A stretch of 64,000 nucleotides of DNA, taken from NCBI RefSeq assembly GCF_027887165.1, contig NC_077233.1, positions 220,886,322 to 220,950,321 on the forward strand, in the 5' to 3' direction. Shown piece by piece: positions 21,348-32,019 of this stretch; position 1 is the first letter of the stretch; each line of letters begins with the position of its first letter. The translations under genes and the position numbers were made by a program. This DNA comes from Monodelphis domestica (lineage: Eukaryota > Chordata > Mammalia > Didelphimorphia > Didelphidae). The notes beneath the pieces were generated by a model that was not told the DNA's origin, made no database searches, and saw only the letters and a program-made list of their open reading frames with translations.

Positions 21348-22370
21348 CTTGAGATGAGTCTTAAAGGAAGCCAGCAATTCTATGAGATGGACAGAAAGAT
21401 GGAGAATATTCTAGGGACGGGGGCCAGCCAGTGCAAAGGGGAAGACATGAGAGATGGAGCTTCAGGCGTGAGGAACGACAAGTAGGCCAGTGTACCTGGA
21501 CCATAGGATGTGTGCATGGGAGTAATATTCAAGAAATCTATAAAGATAAGAAGGAAATGGATTTGAAAGAGCAAGCAGATGAATTTTTATTTGATCCTAC
21601 AAGTTATAGGGAGCCATTCAAGGGCATTGAGGGGTGGAGCTGACATGGGCAGACTTGGGCTTTAAGAAAATAACTTTAACAGCTGTGTGGAAAACAGATT
21701 AGAGAATGGAGACATGTAATGAACTAATTAGGCAATGAAAAAGCAATGAGCACTTAATATCTGCTGGCTTTTGCATGAAATTCTAGAGATACAAATATCA
21801 GCAAAAAGATAATCCCTGCCTTCAAGGAGCTGACATCTTAATGAGGGAAGAAGGAAGATACTACATCAGGGTGGAAAGAGAATGCCTATAAGGGGGACGG
21901 ATGCTTATAAGACATCCAATTTTAAATATCTACTAGGTAATTTGTAATATGGGACTAGCTCAGGACAGAGACCTGGGTTGGATATGTAGATCTGGGAGCA
22001 TCTGCATAGAAATCAAAATTGAAATGGTGGGAACTGATGAGATCACCAAATGAGACAACAGAGAGAAGAGAGAGAAAGGTATATTTAGACAGAGTCTTCT
22101 TGGGAGACCACCACCATTAGATAAAGATCCATTAGCACAAACTGAGTGGTCAAGAGAACCACAAGAGAGTCGTGTCTCAAAAGCCTGAGATCCAGGAGGA
22201 AAGGGTGGTCAACTGTTTTCAAGTGTTTCAGGAAATTCCAAAAATGATGATCCATTAGTTTGGCAATTAAGGGAGCAATCATTGGTGATTTTAGAGTGAA
22301 ATGTTTCAACTGATGATGAGATTAGAGGCAAGATTAGAGAGAGTTTAGAAGAGAATGAGAGGGGAAGAAC

Positions 22371-22910
22371 CAAAGTCACCAAGAGTAAATGGCTTTTTCA
22401 AGGGAACTTCTCTCCAGCAATGAAACAATAGGCTAATGTGTCCAAGATAATAATATGCATTATTATCAGAGATCATTGGGGAAAGTACTTTAACAAACTC
22501 TACGAGGGACATTTTGGCCATTGTGGTCAAGCAGTTGAGCAAGACAAAAAATGAGAAGTCAGGAAGATGACAGGAAAATAGTATATTCTGCTGTCTAGCC
22601 AGGCCCCAAACTCGAGGAAATAAGCAGACATGTGATCTCATAGACTCACATCTATGTATATAAGGATAATTAGAACTTTATATTGTTTTTCAAATTACAT
22701 CATCTAGGTCAGATATGTCAAACATGACCTGTAACACTCTTGAGTGTGGCCTGAACTAGATTAAAATATAATTAGGAAATATTTAACAAAATAAATAAAA
22801 ATACAGTAAATCCTAGATAACATATCTTAAAACTGAGTCAATAGGTAGCCTTTGGGGATTTTTATATATGGTTTAGTGGTCCCCCATTCTCTTTCAGTTT
22901 GACATCATTG
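22371..22910. other. AT-rich DNA, nothing recognised securely
   Basis: 22380-22660 may be diverged family E. 22690-22910 is AT-rich with 'atataattaggaaatattta'. No credible coding frame. Confidence 0.4.
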
Positions 22911-22918
22911 ATCTAGGT

Positions 22919-23145
22919 CAGTGATGGTAAACCTTTTAGAGACCGAGTACCCAAATTGCAATTCCCATGTGGCATATGAGCCCCCCACCTTATCATTGAC
23001 CGAGGAGGGAGGAAGTGCTCCCATTGGACTACTGGGAAAAGGGACAGGTGAAGTGAAAAAATGTCCTCAGGCACACGTGGAGAGGGGAAAGAGAGCAGCC
23101 CCCTCCGGCACACTCTGGCATACGTACCATAAGTTCACAAGACAG
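22919..23145 (+). mobile_element. hAT-1 MITE with 8-bp target-site duplication
   Basis: A 227-bp element starting cagtgatggtaaacctttta and ending 'aagttcacaagacag'. Flanked by atctaggt at 22911-22918 and 23146-23153. The core 'gaagtgctcccattggac' is the reverse complement of the core in the copies at 4467 and 5905. Confidence 0.9.
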
Positions 23146-23149
23146 ATCT

Positions 23150-23405
23150 AGGTTGTTATTTATCCTTCATTTTCAAAGAGGTCTAATGACATCAGGGGTG
23201 ATGACTTGACTTACAAGTGAATCGGATTTAAGTGAGGCAGAGATGCACTGTCATTAGCCTCACTCTTTCAGAGTCATCCAAATCCAGTGGCAAGACAAAA
23301 GTCAGGATGACTGGTGAGGGCTCAGGACACAGTAGATGACTTTGGCTTTTTCAGTGTCTGGCCAAACTCTAAGCACTCCACAGTGCCTGATTTAATCCAA
23401 TCTAG
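23150..23405 (+). repeat. Family D repeat, 5' half
   Basis: 'ttatttatccttcattttca', 'aatcggatttaagtgaggca', 'agagtcatccaaatccagtg', 'tctaagcactccacagtgcc'. It begins directly after the hAT-1 target-site duplication. Confidence 0.8.
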
Positions 23406-23409
23406 GTAG

Positions 23410-23997
23410 TCATCTGCCAGAAGCACAATGTAGTTTAGTAGAAAAAAGTGCTGGCCTGGGAGTTATGACATCAGCTCTGAAGGCTGTTTCTATGTAGGGA
23501 AATGGATGTGATGGGTCAGGAGCTGTCCAGCATGTGCACATGCTGCGGGCTTGAGCACACACAAAGGGGGATTGGGGAGTGCAGAAGAATTAAAAAAGTA
23601 TGGATAGAGACACACAGCCAGGCAAGAAAGCCGGCAAATAAATGAAGAAACAGGAGGGTGGTAACTTGAGGAAACTGGAACTCATACCCCTTTTACTGCA
23701 TTGACACCAAACCCTACAGCCTGAGCTGGCTGTGACCACATCTCTTCTTTTGACTCCAACATTCCTAGAGTGTTGTTTAGTCTCTGGTAATGATCTGGCT
23801 TCTGATCTGGTCAGATCTTTATGCTTCTGGACCCCTCAGCTCAACAATCCGTATCTGTGGTTACCAAGTATGGCTAAGTGGATGATGCTTCTGGGGCCTG
23901 AAGGATGCCTCTGCAAAGAACCCACCTGACCATGGAGACATCAGACTATATCATGAAACCCTCTCAGCCTCTGTCTATAGCAGCTACTAGGACTGTA
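23410..23997. other. Mostly unique DNA
   Basis: 23425-23480 may be a MIR start ('gctggcctgggagttatgac'). The remainder, including the open frame at 23732-23929, shows no recognised family or exon signals. Confidence 0.45.
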
Positions 23998-24182
23998 GGA
24001 TCATAGAATTTTGAGCTGGAAGAGACCTTAGGGGTCATCCAGTCCAACTTTCTCATTTTACAGATGAAGAAACAGACTTCCAGAGAGGGGAAGTGATTTG
24101 CCCAAAATCACACAGGTAGTAAATAGCAGAGATAAGATTCAAATTCAAGATCTCACTCCAAATGCCAGGCTCTTTCTGCTCA
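23998..24182 (-). repeat. MIR-type copy
   Basis: 'gatcatagaattttgagctg', 'gaccttaggggtcatccagt', 'cattttacagatgaagaaac', 'ccaaaatcacacaggtagta'. Confidence 0.75.
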
Positions 24183-24364
24183 CCCAGAACTTTAAGATGG
24201 AATAAAAACTATGTGTAGCTCTATTTTGCTTGACTATGCATATTTATTGCAAAAAAAGTTATTTTTTTCTCCCAAATTTTTAGGGAAAGTTTTGAAGGAT
24301 ATGAAAGATAGGATTGCCAAAGACAAGAAAATATTTGAAGCATTTTTAAATACAAAGAAAAGAA

Positions 24365-24840
24365 TAATGAGAACAGTTAACATTTATATAGCCCTTACTA
24401 TGTGCCAGACACTATACTAAGTCTTCTAAAATTATGGTCTTGGGAGCAGCTGGGTGGCTCAGTGGATTGAGAGCCAGGTCTAGAGTCAGGAGGTCCTGGG
24501 TTCAAATCTGACCTCAGATGCTTCCTAGCTGTGTGACCCTGGACAAGTTACTTAACCCCCATTGCCTAGTCCTTACCATTCTTCTGTCTTAGAACCAATA
24601 CATAGTATTGATTTAAGATGGAAGGTAAGGGTTTTGTTAAGTAAATAAAATTATGGTCTCATTTGATTCTCACAATGACCCTGGGAGTCACATGTTGTCA
24701 TAATCCCCATTTAAGGGGATTATAATATAACAACAGCAGAGACTTGACCAGGGTCACACAGCTAGAAAGTATCAGAGAGTGGATTTGAACTCTTCTTGCT
24801 TCCAGGTCCACCACTCTATCCACTGTACCACCATCTGCCT
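24365..24840 (-). repeat. MIR-type copy interrupted by SINE-A
   Basis: 'taacatttatatagccctta' and 'tgtgccagacactatactaa' on the left; 'catttgattctcacaatgac', 'ccagggtcacacagctagaa' and 'ctctatccactgtaccacca' on the right of the SINE at 24441-24645. Confidence 0.8.
24441..24645 (+). repeat. SINE-A copy with 14-bp target-site duplication
   Basis: Flanked by taaaattatggtct at 24427-24440 and 24646-24659. Full-length 'gggagcagctgggtggctca' to 'gatggaaggtaagggttttg'. One of the least diverged copies here. Confidence 0.95.
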
Positions 24841-24845
24841 GTGAG

Positions 24846-25168
24846 GGCCATGAGTAAACAAAAACAATCAGGTCAGCTTTGAAAGATGCATATTTAATGC
24901 ATTAAATACTTAAAAGAAAAATGAGTTGTACTAATAGAGACTCCCAGTTCCATGTACAATCTGCTTTTCTTCTATTTCATATATAGAAATTCCCTGATCT
25001 ATAATACCCCACAGAGAGGTATAACAGGTGCTATTGACAATTCAAAGCAGTTTAAGAAATAACTTTCCAGGGCTCTGTGAAGTCAGAACCATTTTCGTAA
25101 TAATACTAAGATACTTTAAATTCTAACACAGACGATATCAATGGATATAACCTACATGAACAAATACT
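24846..25168. other. AT-rich unique DNA
   Basis: No repeat, RNA gene or coding frame recognised. Confidence 0.45.
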
Positions 25169-25171
25169 TTG

Positions 25172-25362
25172 TGGGGCAGTTGGGTGGCTCGGTGGATGGA
25201 GAGCCAGGCCTGAAGACAGGAGGTCCTGGGTTCAAATGTGGCCTCGGATATTTCCTAGCTCTATGAACCTGGACAAGTCACTTAACCCCCATTGCCCAGC
25301 CCTTATTGCTCTTCTGCACTGGAACCAATATTCTAAGACAGAAGTTAAGGGTTTTTTAAAAA
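25172..25362 (+). repeat. SINE-A copy
   Basis: 'gtggggcagttgggtggctc' to 'agacagaagttaagggtttt'. An imperfect flanking repeat (aaatacttt against aaatactcttt) may be its target-site duplication. Confidence 0.9.
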
Positions 25363-25836
25363 ATACTCTTTGGAGAGTACTCAATAATGTGAAAAAAAGC
25401 CTGAGACCAGAAAGTTTGAGAATCACTCATCTAGACAATACCTAAGCTCTCCTCCAGCTACTATATCTTATCTCTGAGGTTGGAACCAAAAAGGCTAAAT
25501 AACTTTCATGTAGTAACTGAGGGATACAGGACAGCCTGGGATCTGCCCTTTCAGTCTAATGGAACATTTCCTGGATACAGCCTCCAGAAGAGCATTTCTT
25601 GCACCGGAAGCTTCCTCAGTAATAGACTGATGGTGGAAGGGACAAAGGCTAAAAGAATGACCTACCTCCACACAGCAGTGAGGAAGAGCTGAGCTCAGGC
25701 CATGAGGCAGACTGACTGCTCCCTTCTCAGCCCCTAGAAGAGGGCAACTTGGGGGTCCATTCTTTACAAAAATCACAAGGCAAATGGCCCAGGATCTTCT
25801 AGAGGAATGTATCCTAGCTCTAATCTCTGAGTTCCT
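25363..25836. other. Unique DNA
   Basis: Two overlapping opposite frames (25480-25692 plus, 25495-25914 minus) lack family features. The minus frame runs into a SINE-B, so it is not a gene. Confidence 0.45.
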
Positions 25837-25839
25837 CCA

Positions 25840-26078
25840 TGGATCAGTGGCTAGAGTACCAGATCTGGAGTATGGACAACTCATCTTCCTGAGTTGAAAT
25901 CTGGTCTCAGACACTTCCTAGCTGTGTGACTCTGGGCAAGTCACTTCACCCTGTTTGCCTCAGTTTCCTCATTTGTCTAATGAACTGGAGAAGGAAATGG
26001 CCAACCATATCTTTGTCAAGAAAACCCCAAATGGAGTCACAGAAAGTTGGGCACAACTGAAAGGACTGAGCAACAACA
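25840..26078 (+). repeat. SINE-B copy
   Basis: 'tggatcagtggctagagtac', 'gctgtgtgactctgggcaag', 'tgcctcagtttcctcatttg', 'gtcaagaaaaccccaaatgg', 'ctgagcaacaacacc'. Confidence 0.9.
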
Positions 26079-26129
26079 CCTTCTTTATTGACTAAAGCCA
26101 AAATGTTTCCTTAGCCTGGAAATGCCATC

Positions 26130-26345
26130 TTAGTGCTTTCTTATATACTGTCTCTCATGTTGTTCTCTCTTCATTTATAGACTATAAACCACTGGAGGCT
26201 AGGCATTACCTTGCTTTTAGATTTTCATTCTCAGTGCCTGACATACTAGGAGCATTTAGTAAATGCTTATTGTCTGTAATTAATAAAGAGTTTAGTAAAT
26301 GCTTATTATCTGCAATTAATGAAGAATTTAGCAAATGCTTATGGT
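26130..26345 (+). repeat. L2 3' end with a 36-bp tandem duplication
   Basis: L2 tail text 'ctcagtgcctgacatactag', then the unit 'tttagtaaatgcttattgtc' repeats at 26255, 26291 and 26327 (period 36 bp, about 2.5 copies, diverged). Confidence 0.7.
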
Positions 26346-26860
26346 GTGCCAACCACTGTGCTAAACACTGAAAACAAAAAGCAAAAGTAAAAATGGTTCC
26401 TTCCCTCAAGGAGCTTACATTCTAATTGGGGAGACAAGATATGCATGTTATTACATACACGATAAAAACAAAGCTGTTTATGGGAGCTGAGAGGGAAGAC
26501 TCTGGAATCTAGGAGTGTGGGGTGCCAGGAAAGACCTCTTGCAGGAGGTTGAGTTGAGACTAAAAAGAAACTAGGAATTTTAAGAGATAGAAGAAAAGGG
26601 AAAGCATTCCAGACATGGGCAAGAGATAGCATATCCATCATGTATAGGGCAATATAGCTGAACAAGAGGAGGTAATAATAGGTAAGGAAACTGGAATGAT
26701 TTAAAGGGACCAGATTTTGAAGAGCCTTTAATGACAAACAGAAGAGTTTATGTTTGATCCAAGAAGGTAATAGGGAGCCATTGAAATTTATTTGATTAGG
26801 GACAGGGAGAGAGGAACATGGTCAGACCTATCCTTTAATAAATGCTTGTGGATATGACCT
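26330..26860 (+). repeat. Family E copy
   Basis: 'caaggagcttacattctaat' (26408), 'gtgtggggtgccaggaaaga', 'gggagccattgaaatttatt', 'gaacatggtcagacctatcc'. Collinear with the copy at 20645-22370. Confidence 0.7.
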
Positions 26861-26879
26861 TAATTGAAAATTGAGTACG

Positions 26880-27060
26880 TGTCTAATTTTCTCCTCAAGA
26901 GTATAATATCCTAAAAAGTAGGGACAGTGCTTCCTTCATAACTCACCAGAGTAGTAGGCATCTAAAAGGTTCTCATTAGTCATTTCAAGCAGAGCTGAAT
27001 TAAATAAATCCTTATTGAATTTAATTGAGTTGAGTTGAGTTGAGTTGAAAAGGCTACTGT
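26880..27060 (+). repeat. L2-like 3' end
   Basis: 'gtagggacagtgcttccttc' and 'ctcattagtcatttcaagc', then (ttgag)n at 27032-27050. Diverged. Confidence 0.5.
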
Positions 27061-27081
27061 AGTAGTCAAAAGAACGTTAGT

Positions 27082-27292
27082 TGGGGCAGCTAGGTAGCAC
27101 AGTGGATAGAGTACCAGGACTAAAGATCTTGAGTTCAAATGTGGTCTCAGACATTTCCTAACTGTATGACCCTGGGCAAGTCATTTAACCCCCATTGTCT
27201 GGCACTTACCACACTTCTGCTTGGAACCAATGCATGGTTGGATCCAAGTTACCACAGTTGGTAAGATAAGAGGTAAGGGTTTTAAAAAAAAA
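27082..27292 (+). repeat. SINE-A copy
   Basis: 'ggggcagctaggtagcacag' to 'ataagaggtaagggttttaa', with a small tandem insertion around 'accacagttggtaagataag'. Confidence 0.85.
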
Positions 27293-27299
27293 TGCATTT

Positions 27300-27440
27300 G
27301 TCTGGAATTTGAGCCTTAGTGCCAGCAGCTTCACTGACCATATAACGTTAAACAAGTGACTTTAACTCTTCTTTTCCTTAGTGAAAACAGGAAGGTGAGA
27401 TTAGATGGTCACTAGAGTTCTTTCTAATCTAAGCACAATA
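27300..27440 (+). repeat. MIR3-type copy
   Basis: 'tgtctggaatttgagcctta', 'agattagatggtcactagag', 'ttctttctaatctaag'. Confidence 0.6.
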
Positions 27441-28097
27441 GCACCTTTTTGAAAAATATAGAATAAAAATTAGATTTTTTAAATATAAGCTCCAGACCTT
27501 AGATTAAGTGTGTCACTTGAAGAAAGAAATTCAACACTGAAATTACTAGGGAAAGGGTCAGAGAAAACAAAGCTTTATTTTACATTTTCCTCTCCCTCCC
27601 CCCCTCATATTCTCACCCAGGAATTCTTTGTGCCTAGGGTAGGATGGGTTTCAAAGGAGTGTTCAACTGAAGAACAGATGACATGCAGAGGCACTCCCCC
27701 AAAACACTGAGATGTTTCTACATTGTTGAAGTTCTAGTGGTTTGGGGGTGTCAGGAGGAAGAGTACATTCATTAAGAGGAAGAAGAGGGTTCCAACTGAG
27801 GAAGCCATGAGGGTAGGGTTATATTGGCAAAAGCTCAGCCGGTATATGGGGGGTTCCAGTGTCCCAGATCAGTGCTATAGGTGCTCCTTAAATTTCAGCA
27901 CCCCAGAACAAAGTCCTAGTTGTTCTAACCTAGTTACAGATCTTCATTGCCCTTTCTTCTTCCTAGCGATTCCCTCTATGTTCATCATAAGATAGTCTTC
28001 AGCTGACATGAAAAGCATCCCAAAACTTAATGAGTAATAAGGAGCCCCTGTAACAGGCAGAAACAGAACTGTTTTCTGGGGCACAATCTTTCTTTTA
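27441..28097. other. Unique DNA
   Basis: No repeat family recognised; short open frames only. It abuts the minisatellite. Confidence 0.45.
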
Positions 28098-28757
28098 GCC
28101 CCTTGTTTACATGTTTAGGGTACCTGGCACTACTGGTCTTAGGCAGTAACTCAGGGACATTGTGCCCCTTGTTTACAGGCTTTGGGGTACCTGGCACTAC
28201 TGGTCTTAGGCAGTAACTCAGGGACATTGTGCCCCTTGTTTACAGGCTTTGGGGTACCTGGCACTACTGGTGTTAGGCAGTAACTCAGGGACATTGTGCC
28301 CCTTGTTTACAGGCTTTGGGGTACCTGGCACTACTGGTGTTAGGCAGTAACTCAGGGACATTGTGCCCCTTGTTTACAGGCTTTGGGGTACCTGGCACTA
28401 CTGGTCTTAGGCAGTAACTCAGGGACATTGTGCCCCTTGTTTACAGGCTTTGGGGTACCTGGCACTACTGGTGTTAGGCAGTAACTCAGGGACATTGTGC
28501 CCCTTGTTTACAGGCTTTGGGGTACCTGGCACTACTGGTGTTAGGCAGTAACTCAGGGACATTGTGCCCCTTGTTTACAGGCTTTGGGGTACCTGGCACT
28601 ACTGGTGTTAGGCAGTAACTCAGGGACATTGTGCCCCTTGTTTACAGGCTTTGGGGTACCTGGCACTACTGGTCTTAGGCAGTAACTCAGGGACATTGTG
28701 CCCCTTGTTTACAGGCTTTGGGGTACCTGGCACTACTGGTCTTAGGCAGTAACTCAG
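28098..28757. repeat. 67-bp minisatellite, about 10 units, highly uniform
   Basis: Units start (at tacctggcac) at 28121, 28188, 28255, 28322, 28389, 28456, 28523, 28590, 28657 and 28724, exactly 67 bp apart. Units 2-10 differ almost only at one base in ggt[c/g]ttaggc, in the order C C G G C G G G C C (unit 1 first). Each unit has the forkhead-type motif TGTTTAC. Since 67 is not a multiple of 3, no frame can stay open as a protein repeat. A short minus-strand frame at 28027-28227 is therefore not a gene. Confidence 0.98.
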
Positions 28758-29040
28758 AGAGGTTGCTCTATCAAGGGATAAGGAGGTGGTGAGTCTAATA
28801 GCTGATACTTAAAAGAAAAAAGAAAAGAAAAGAAGAGATATTTGAGCATCATAAGCATACACTGAGCCTAAAACTCTCTTATCAAAGGTTGGTCTACCCC
28901 TCTCTTCTTCAGCTTAACTCAGTTAAATTCAAATGAGGATTTCTTTGGTTCAGCTCAGCTTAAAATTCCTAGTGAGCATATTCCTTCTCACACACCTCCC
29001 TGCAGAAGTTTTCAGTGACTTCTTTCCCTTTGAAAAGCTT
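28758..29040. other. Unique DNA
   Basis: No repeat recognised apart from a short (AAAAG)-like run at 28812-28834. Confidence 0.45.
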
Positions 29041-29620
29041 CTCCTTTTATCCAATTTCAATTGCATAAAAATATTGGGGAGAGTGAGCAGGCCCTGGGTC
29101 CCCCCAGCCTCCCTTCCGGGATGCCCCTGTTGCCAACCTAGCGACGTCCCCAAAGAAAGATCTGCTTTTGGCGAAGCAAAAAAATGTAATGCATTGGGAG
29201 GGCGACGATAAGAGCTCTTGTCCTACTTTGTCACAGACTGGCTCCCCCTGGCAGGGCCTCAGTTTCCTCATGAGAAAAACTGGGAAGCAGAGCTAGCGGA
29301 CTTCTTAGGTCCTTTCCATCGATAACCCCCTCCCCCCCCCCCAATTCTTCTCGGGAGCTGGGCTCTCCAAAGAATGGAGGAGAGAAAACGCTCGACTCCC
29401 TCCAGCCTGGCATGAGTCTTGAGGCTGTCCCCAACGCCCTCCTCGATCCCAGGGAGCCAGGCTGTTGGACTGGGCTTCGGGCCTCAGGCCCGGCTGATCA
29501 GGGCCGCAATAATTGCCGGTCCAGAGAACATGGCGGCGCTGGCGCTGGCAGGATAAGAGTGTCACCCGAGAGCATTGTCCGTCCCCTCTCTGTTAAAGCA
29601 GAGATAAGGCAGGGATAAGT
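29041..29620. promoter_or_regulatory. GC- and CpG-richer unique block with GATA-like sites
   Basis: More CpG than the surrounding DNA (for example 'catggcggcgctggcgctgg' at about 29530) and a C13-like run at 29325-29341. GATA-type motifs are ggataag at about 29551, agataagg at 29601 and ggataag at 29612. Part of 29240-29290 resembles a MIR. Several opposite-strand frames overlap, which argues against any being a gene. Regulatory status is inferred. Confidence 0.3.
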
Positions 29621-30040
29621 CTCACTGGGACATTCTGCCCTCTGATGTTATTTCATGCCACATCACCTAATAGGTGTATTTTCACACTGCTTGCTACTGC
29701 TGTGAGGTTCTGCAGAGGCTTCTAGGCAAGCTGACAATCTCACTATATGGAGAATGGAATAGTGACGGCTAATTGATTTTACAGCAGTTCCGAAGGACAG
29801 ACAATGAAAGTACCATCAATTTAATCCACTATTTAATGGTTCCAATTTAGCCTCTGTAAATGCTCACTAAACTAATTTCTCTGGGTTCAGCAATCTGAAA
29901 AGCTATCATATCTCTAATCTCCTTCAATATATTCATCTGGAAAAGGGAATTTAGCCAATTCTGATGTGCGGAGATGATCTGTTAGCACAGTGTAAATGTT
30001 TATAACACGGCAATCTAGTTCGTTTATAAGGATATGAAAA
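29621..30040. promoter_or_regulatory. Repeat-free AT-rich block, candidate conserved developmental enhancer
   Basis: No repeat is recognised over about 420 bp. Homeodomain-type sites cluster: 'ggctaattgattttac' (29768-29783), 'catcaatttaatccac' (TAATCC, bicoid/OTX-type), 'aaactaatttctc', and two TTTATAA-type motifs at about 30000-30030. There is no long open frame. The texture is that of vertebrate conserved noncoding elements, but conservation is not demonstrated. Confidence 0.35.
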
Positions 30041-31430
30041 GTTTTATTGGGGAGGGCACTGGAGTGGAACCACGGGATAATAGGCAGTTACCCAGCAGTC
30101 TCCGGGAACCAGGGAGCAGGCAGGCATGCAGAAAAATACTAGGATTTACTTTAATCCTAAATTGTAAGCTAAAGTTCTGCCCAGTACACAATGCACCTGG
30201 GACTTTGGTGACACAAAGGATCCTGTACCATTCCCCCTGCGACCCACACTTTCCAGCCAGACCATGATAGCAACTCCAATTTCTTTCCCCTCCCTTGACA
30301 AAGCCTGCAAATGAGTTTCAGGGTGCTGGGGTTGGGTGGTTGGCTTTTTTTTTAAGCCCGCATTTGTATCTCCCCCTCCGATGAACAGGACCCAGGCGGA
30401 GAGGCCGGCCGAGTCCGATCCCAATCTGCCCCTGCTCCTGGGGGCCCCTTTTGGATGCCTTCGAAAAGTAATGTGTTTGCAGGATTGTATCTAGCAGGAC
30501 CCAGCCAGGGACCAGGGAAGAGTCACGTTCCATCCTTCTGCCACAGGACTCCCCCTGCATTTGCAGGCCTGGAGGGATTTGTGTGTAGGGAGCTGTGGTG
30601 ACCAGCTGTTCTCCATCTCTGCCCATGATAGGGTGGGAAGGGGCTGGTGGTGTGAATTACAGCAAGAGGGATTGAGGCTAGGGACAAAGAGCTTCCTCGG
30701 CCGTGGCGTGGCCTCGCAAGATTTCTCAGGAATCACCTTTGTTTCCATGATTCATTTTTTTCAAGCACAGTTATTATTATTAAATTACATTTCTATAAAT
30801 GTTTCTTATTAGTTTATATTTGTATAAGGGCTTGGGATGATGCTTAATCAAAAGAACTTCTGTTTCAGTAAGTGATCTGAGGTTCAGAAAGCATTTTGCT
30901 CATAGCAACCCTGTGCCATAAGTAATTGCATTTCCTTAAGACTCTTATGATATGCTACATATATCCATATTCCCCATGTTGTGAAAGAAGACATATATCG
31001 TACATGGAAGAAAAAACTCAGGAAGGAAATAAAGTGAAAAATGGCATGCTTTGATCTGAAAAAAAAACTCATGATGCTTTAGAGCACACAGTAGGGGTTC
31101 AAGAAATGTTCCCCATTTGATTGATTGGCAGGCCCTCTGGGCACCCACCTAAAGGCAAGGGCAGGGACTGAATCAAAGGCTCTCAAACTCTTCTAACTGG
31201 AAGCAGGGCATTCTTTGCTCTGGTCTGTGGCTTATGGTTTGGTTTGGTTTTGTGGTGGTGTGGTTAGGGCAAACCAACAACTCGAGCCACTCATTAAAAC
31301 AGGAATGGTTCTGGAGTGCATTGTTGTTTTTCTCCCATAATATGTTTACAGAACATATCCTCTACGACATCAAGCCTGACGTTAGGAGGTAGGTTAGAAA
31401 TCCCAAGAAGTGTCCAAAGGGTCCTTGAAG
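30041..31430. other. Repeat-poor unique DNA
   Basis: No SINE or LINE recognised across about 1.4 kb, unusual for this window. Overlapping chance frames occur on both strands at 30146-30750. A MIR-like stretch may exist at 30880-30930. No splice-flanked exon or RNA gene is evident. Confidence 0.4.
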
Positions 31431-31915
31431 AGATGGGCATTTATTAAGCACACATGTGCTGGGCACTGAGCAAATCTTTATTCTTGCAAATGAGGGTTCC
31501 AAACTGACCATCCCCCTGGGGATTCTTCAGGCTAGGGAGAGCGGGCACAGAGGCACTAACATTCTAGAACTAGCTTTTGTTAGAAGCCACAACATCCTCA
31601 GACCTACCTGCTGCTCAGAAGTGGGTGTCCATGGTTCCAAAAGGGCATTCCCATCAGATCAGAGGCACTTTCCAGGGTCCTCCACGGCTAAACAGTCTAT
31701 GATCCAGGCAGCAGTTCAGCGGCTACCTCTGAGGCACCCTTCAAAGAGTCTTGTACTGAAAGACGAAGTAGAGCATTTTCTCAAGAGCCATACTTTAACA
31801 TGTATCTCTATCAGGTCAAGATTTACTTTTAAGCACCTGGTGTTAATCATTTGGGTTGCTAGGACCAGCTCTATGCTTGGAAAAGAATTTTGATGTCAAT
31901 AGAACTAGATTTATA
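31430..31915. other. Family E-like start, then unique DNA with a 145-codon open frame
   Basis: 31438-31475 ('catttattaagcacacatgt', 'gctgggcactgagcaaatc') is the usual start of family E. The open frame 31456-31893 (plus) begins inside it and continues into unique DNA. It shows no recognised domain, signal peptide or low-complexity bias, and no promoter or splice context supports it. Most likely a chance frame. Confidence 0.4.
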
Positions 31916-32019
31916 TCACCACACACACGCACATGCACATGCAGACACATACCTCCCGAATATGGTAGTAAGATCTGTGAGTTTTTCAGGAATGCTCATT
32001 TTGGTTTTATAACCAACTC

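Larger units (their letters stand above)
20645..22370 (+). repeat. Family E, long copy interrupted by SINE-B and SINE-A
   Basis: Blocks: 'gccctcaagaagcttacatt' (about 20726), 'aatgtcacttgagatgagtc', 'gccagtgcaaaggggaagac', 'aggccagtgtacctggacca', 'agggagccattcaagggcat', 'actgatgagatcaccaaatg'. About 1.3 kb remains after removing the SINEs at 20826-21071 and 21147-21347. It carries only short chance frames. Confidence 0.65.

Noticed and set aside
28098..28757. CRISPR-like array
   Set aside because: The 67-bp units are contiguous and nearly identical throughout; there are no repeat/unique-spacer alternations, and the context is vertebrate.
29412..29618. Possible first exon around 'catggcggcgctggcgctgg'
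   Set aside because: The frame overlaps several opposite-strand frames, no splice donor or homologous protein is recognised, and CpG density is modest.
31456..31893. 145-codon open frame on the plus strand
   Set aside because: Its start lies in a family E-like repeat. It has no recognisable domain, promoter, splice context or codon-like bias, and its length is possible by chance in this window.
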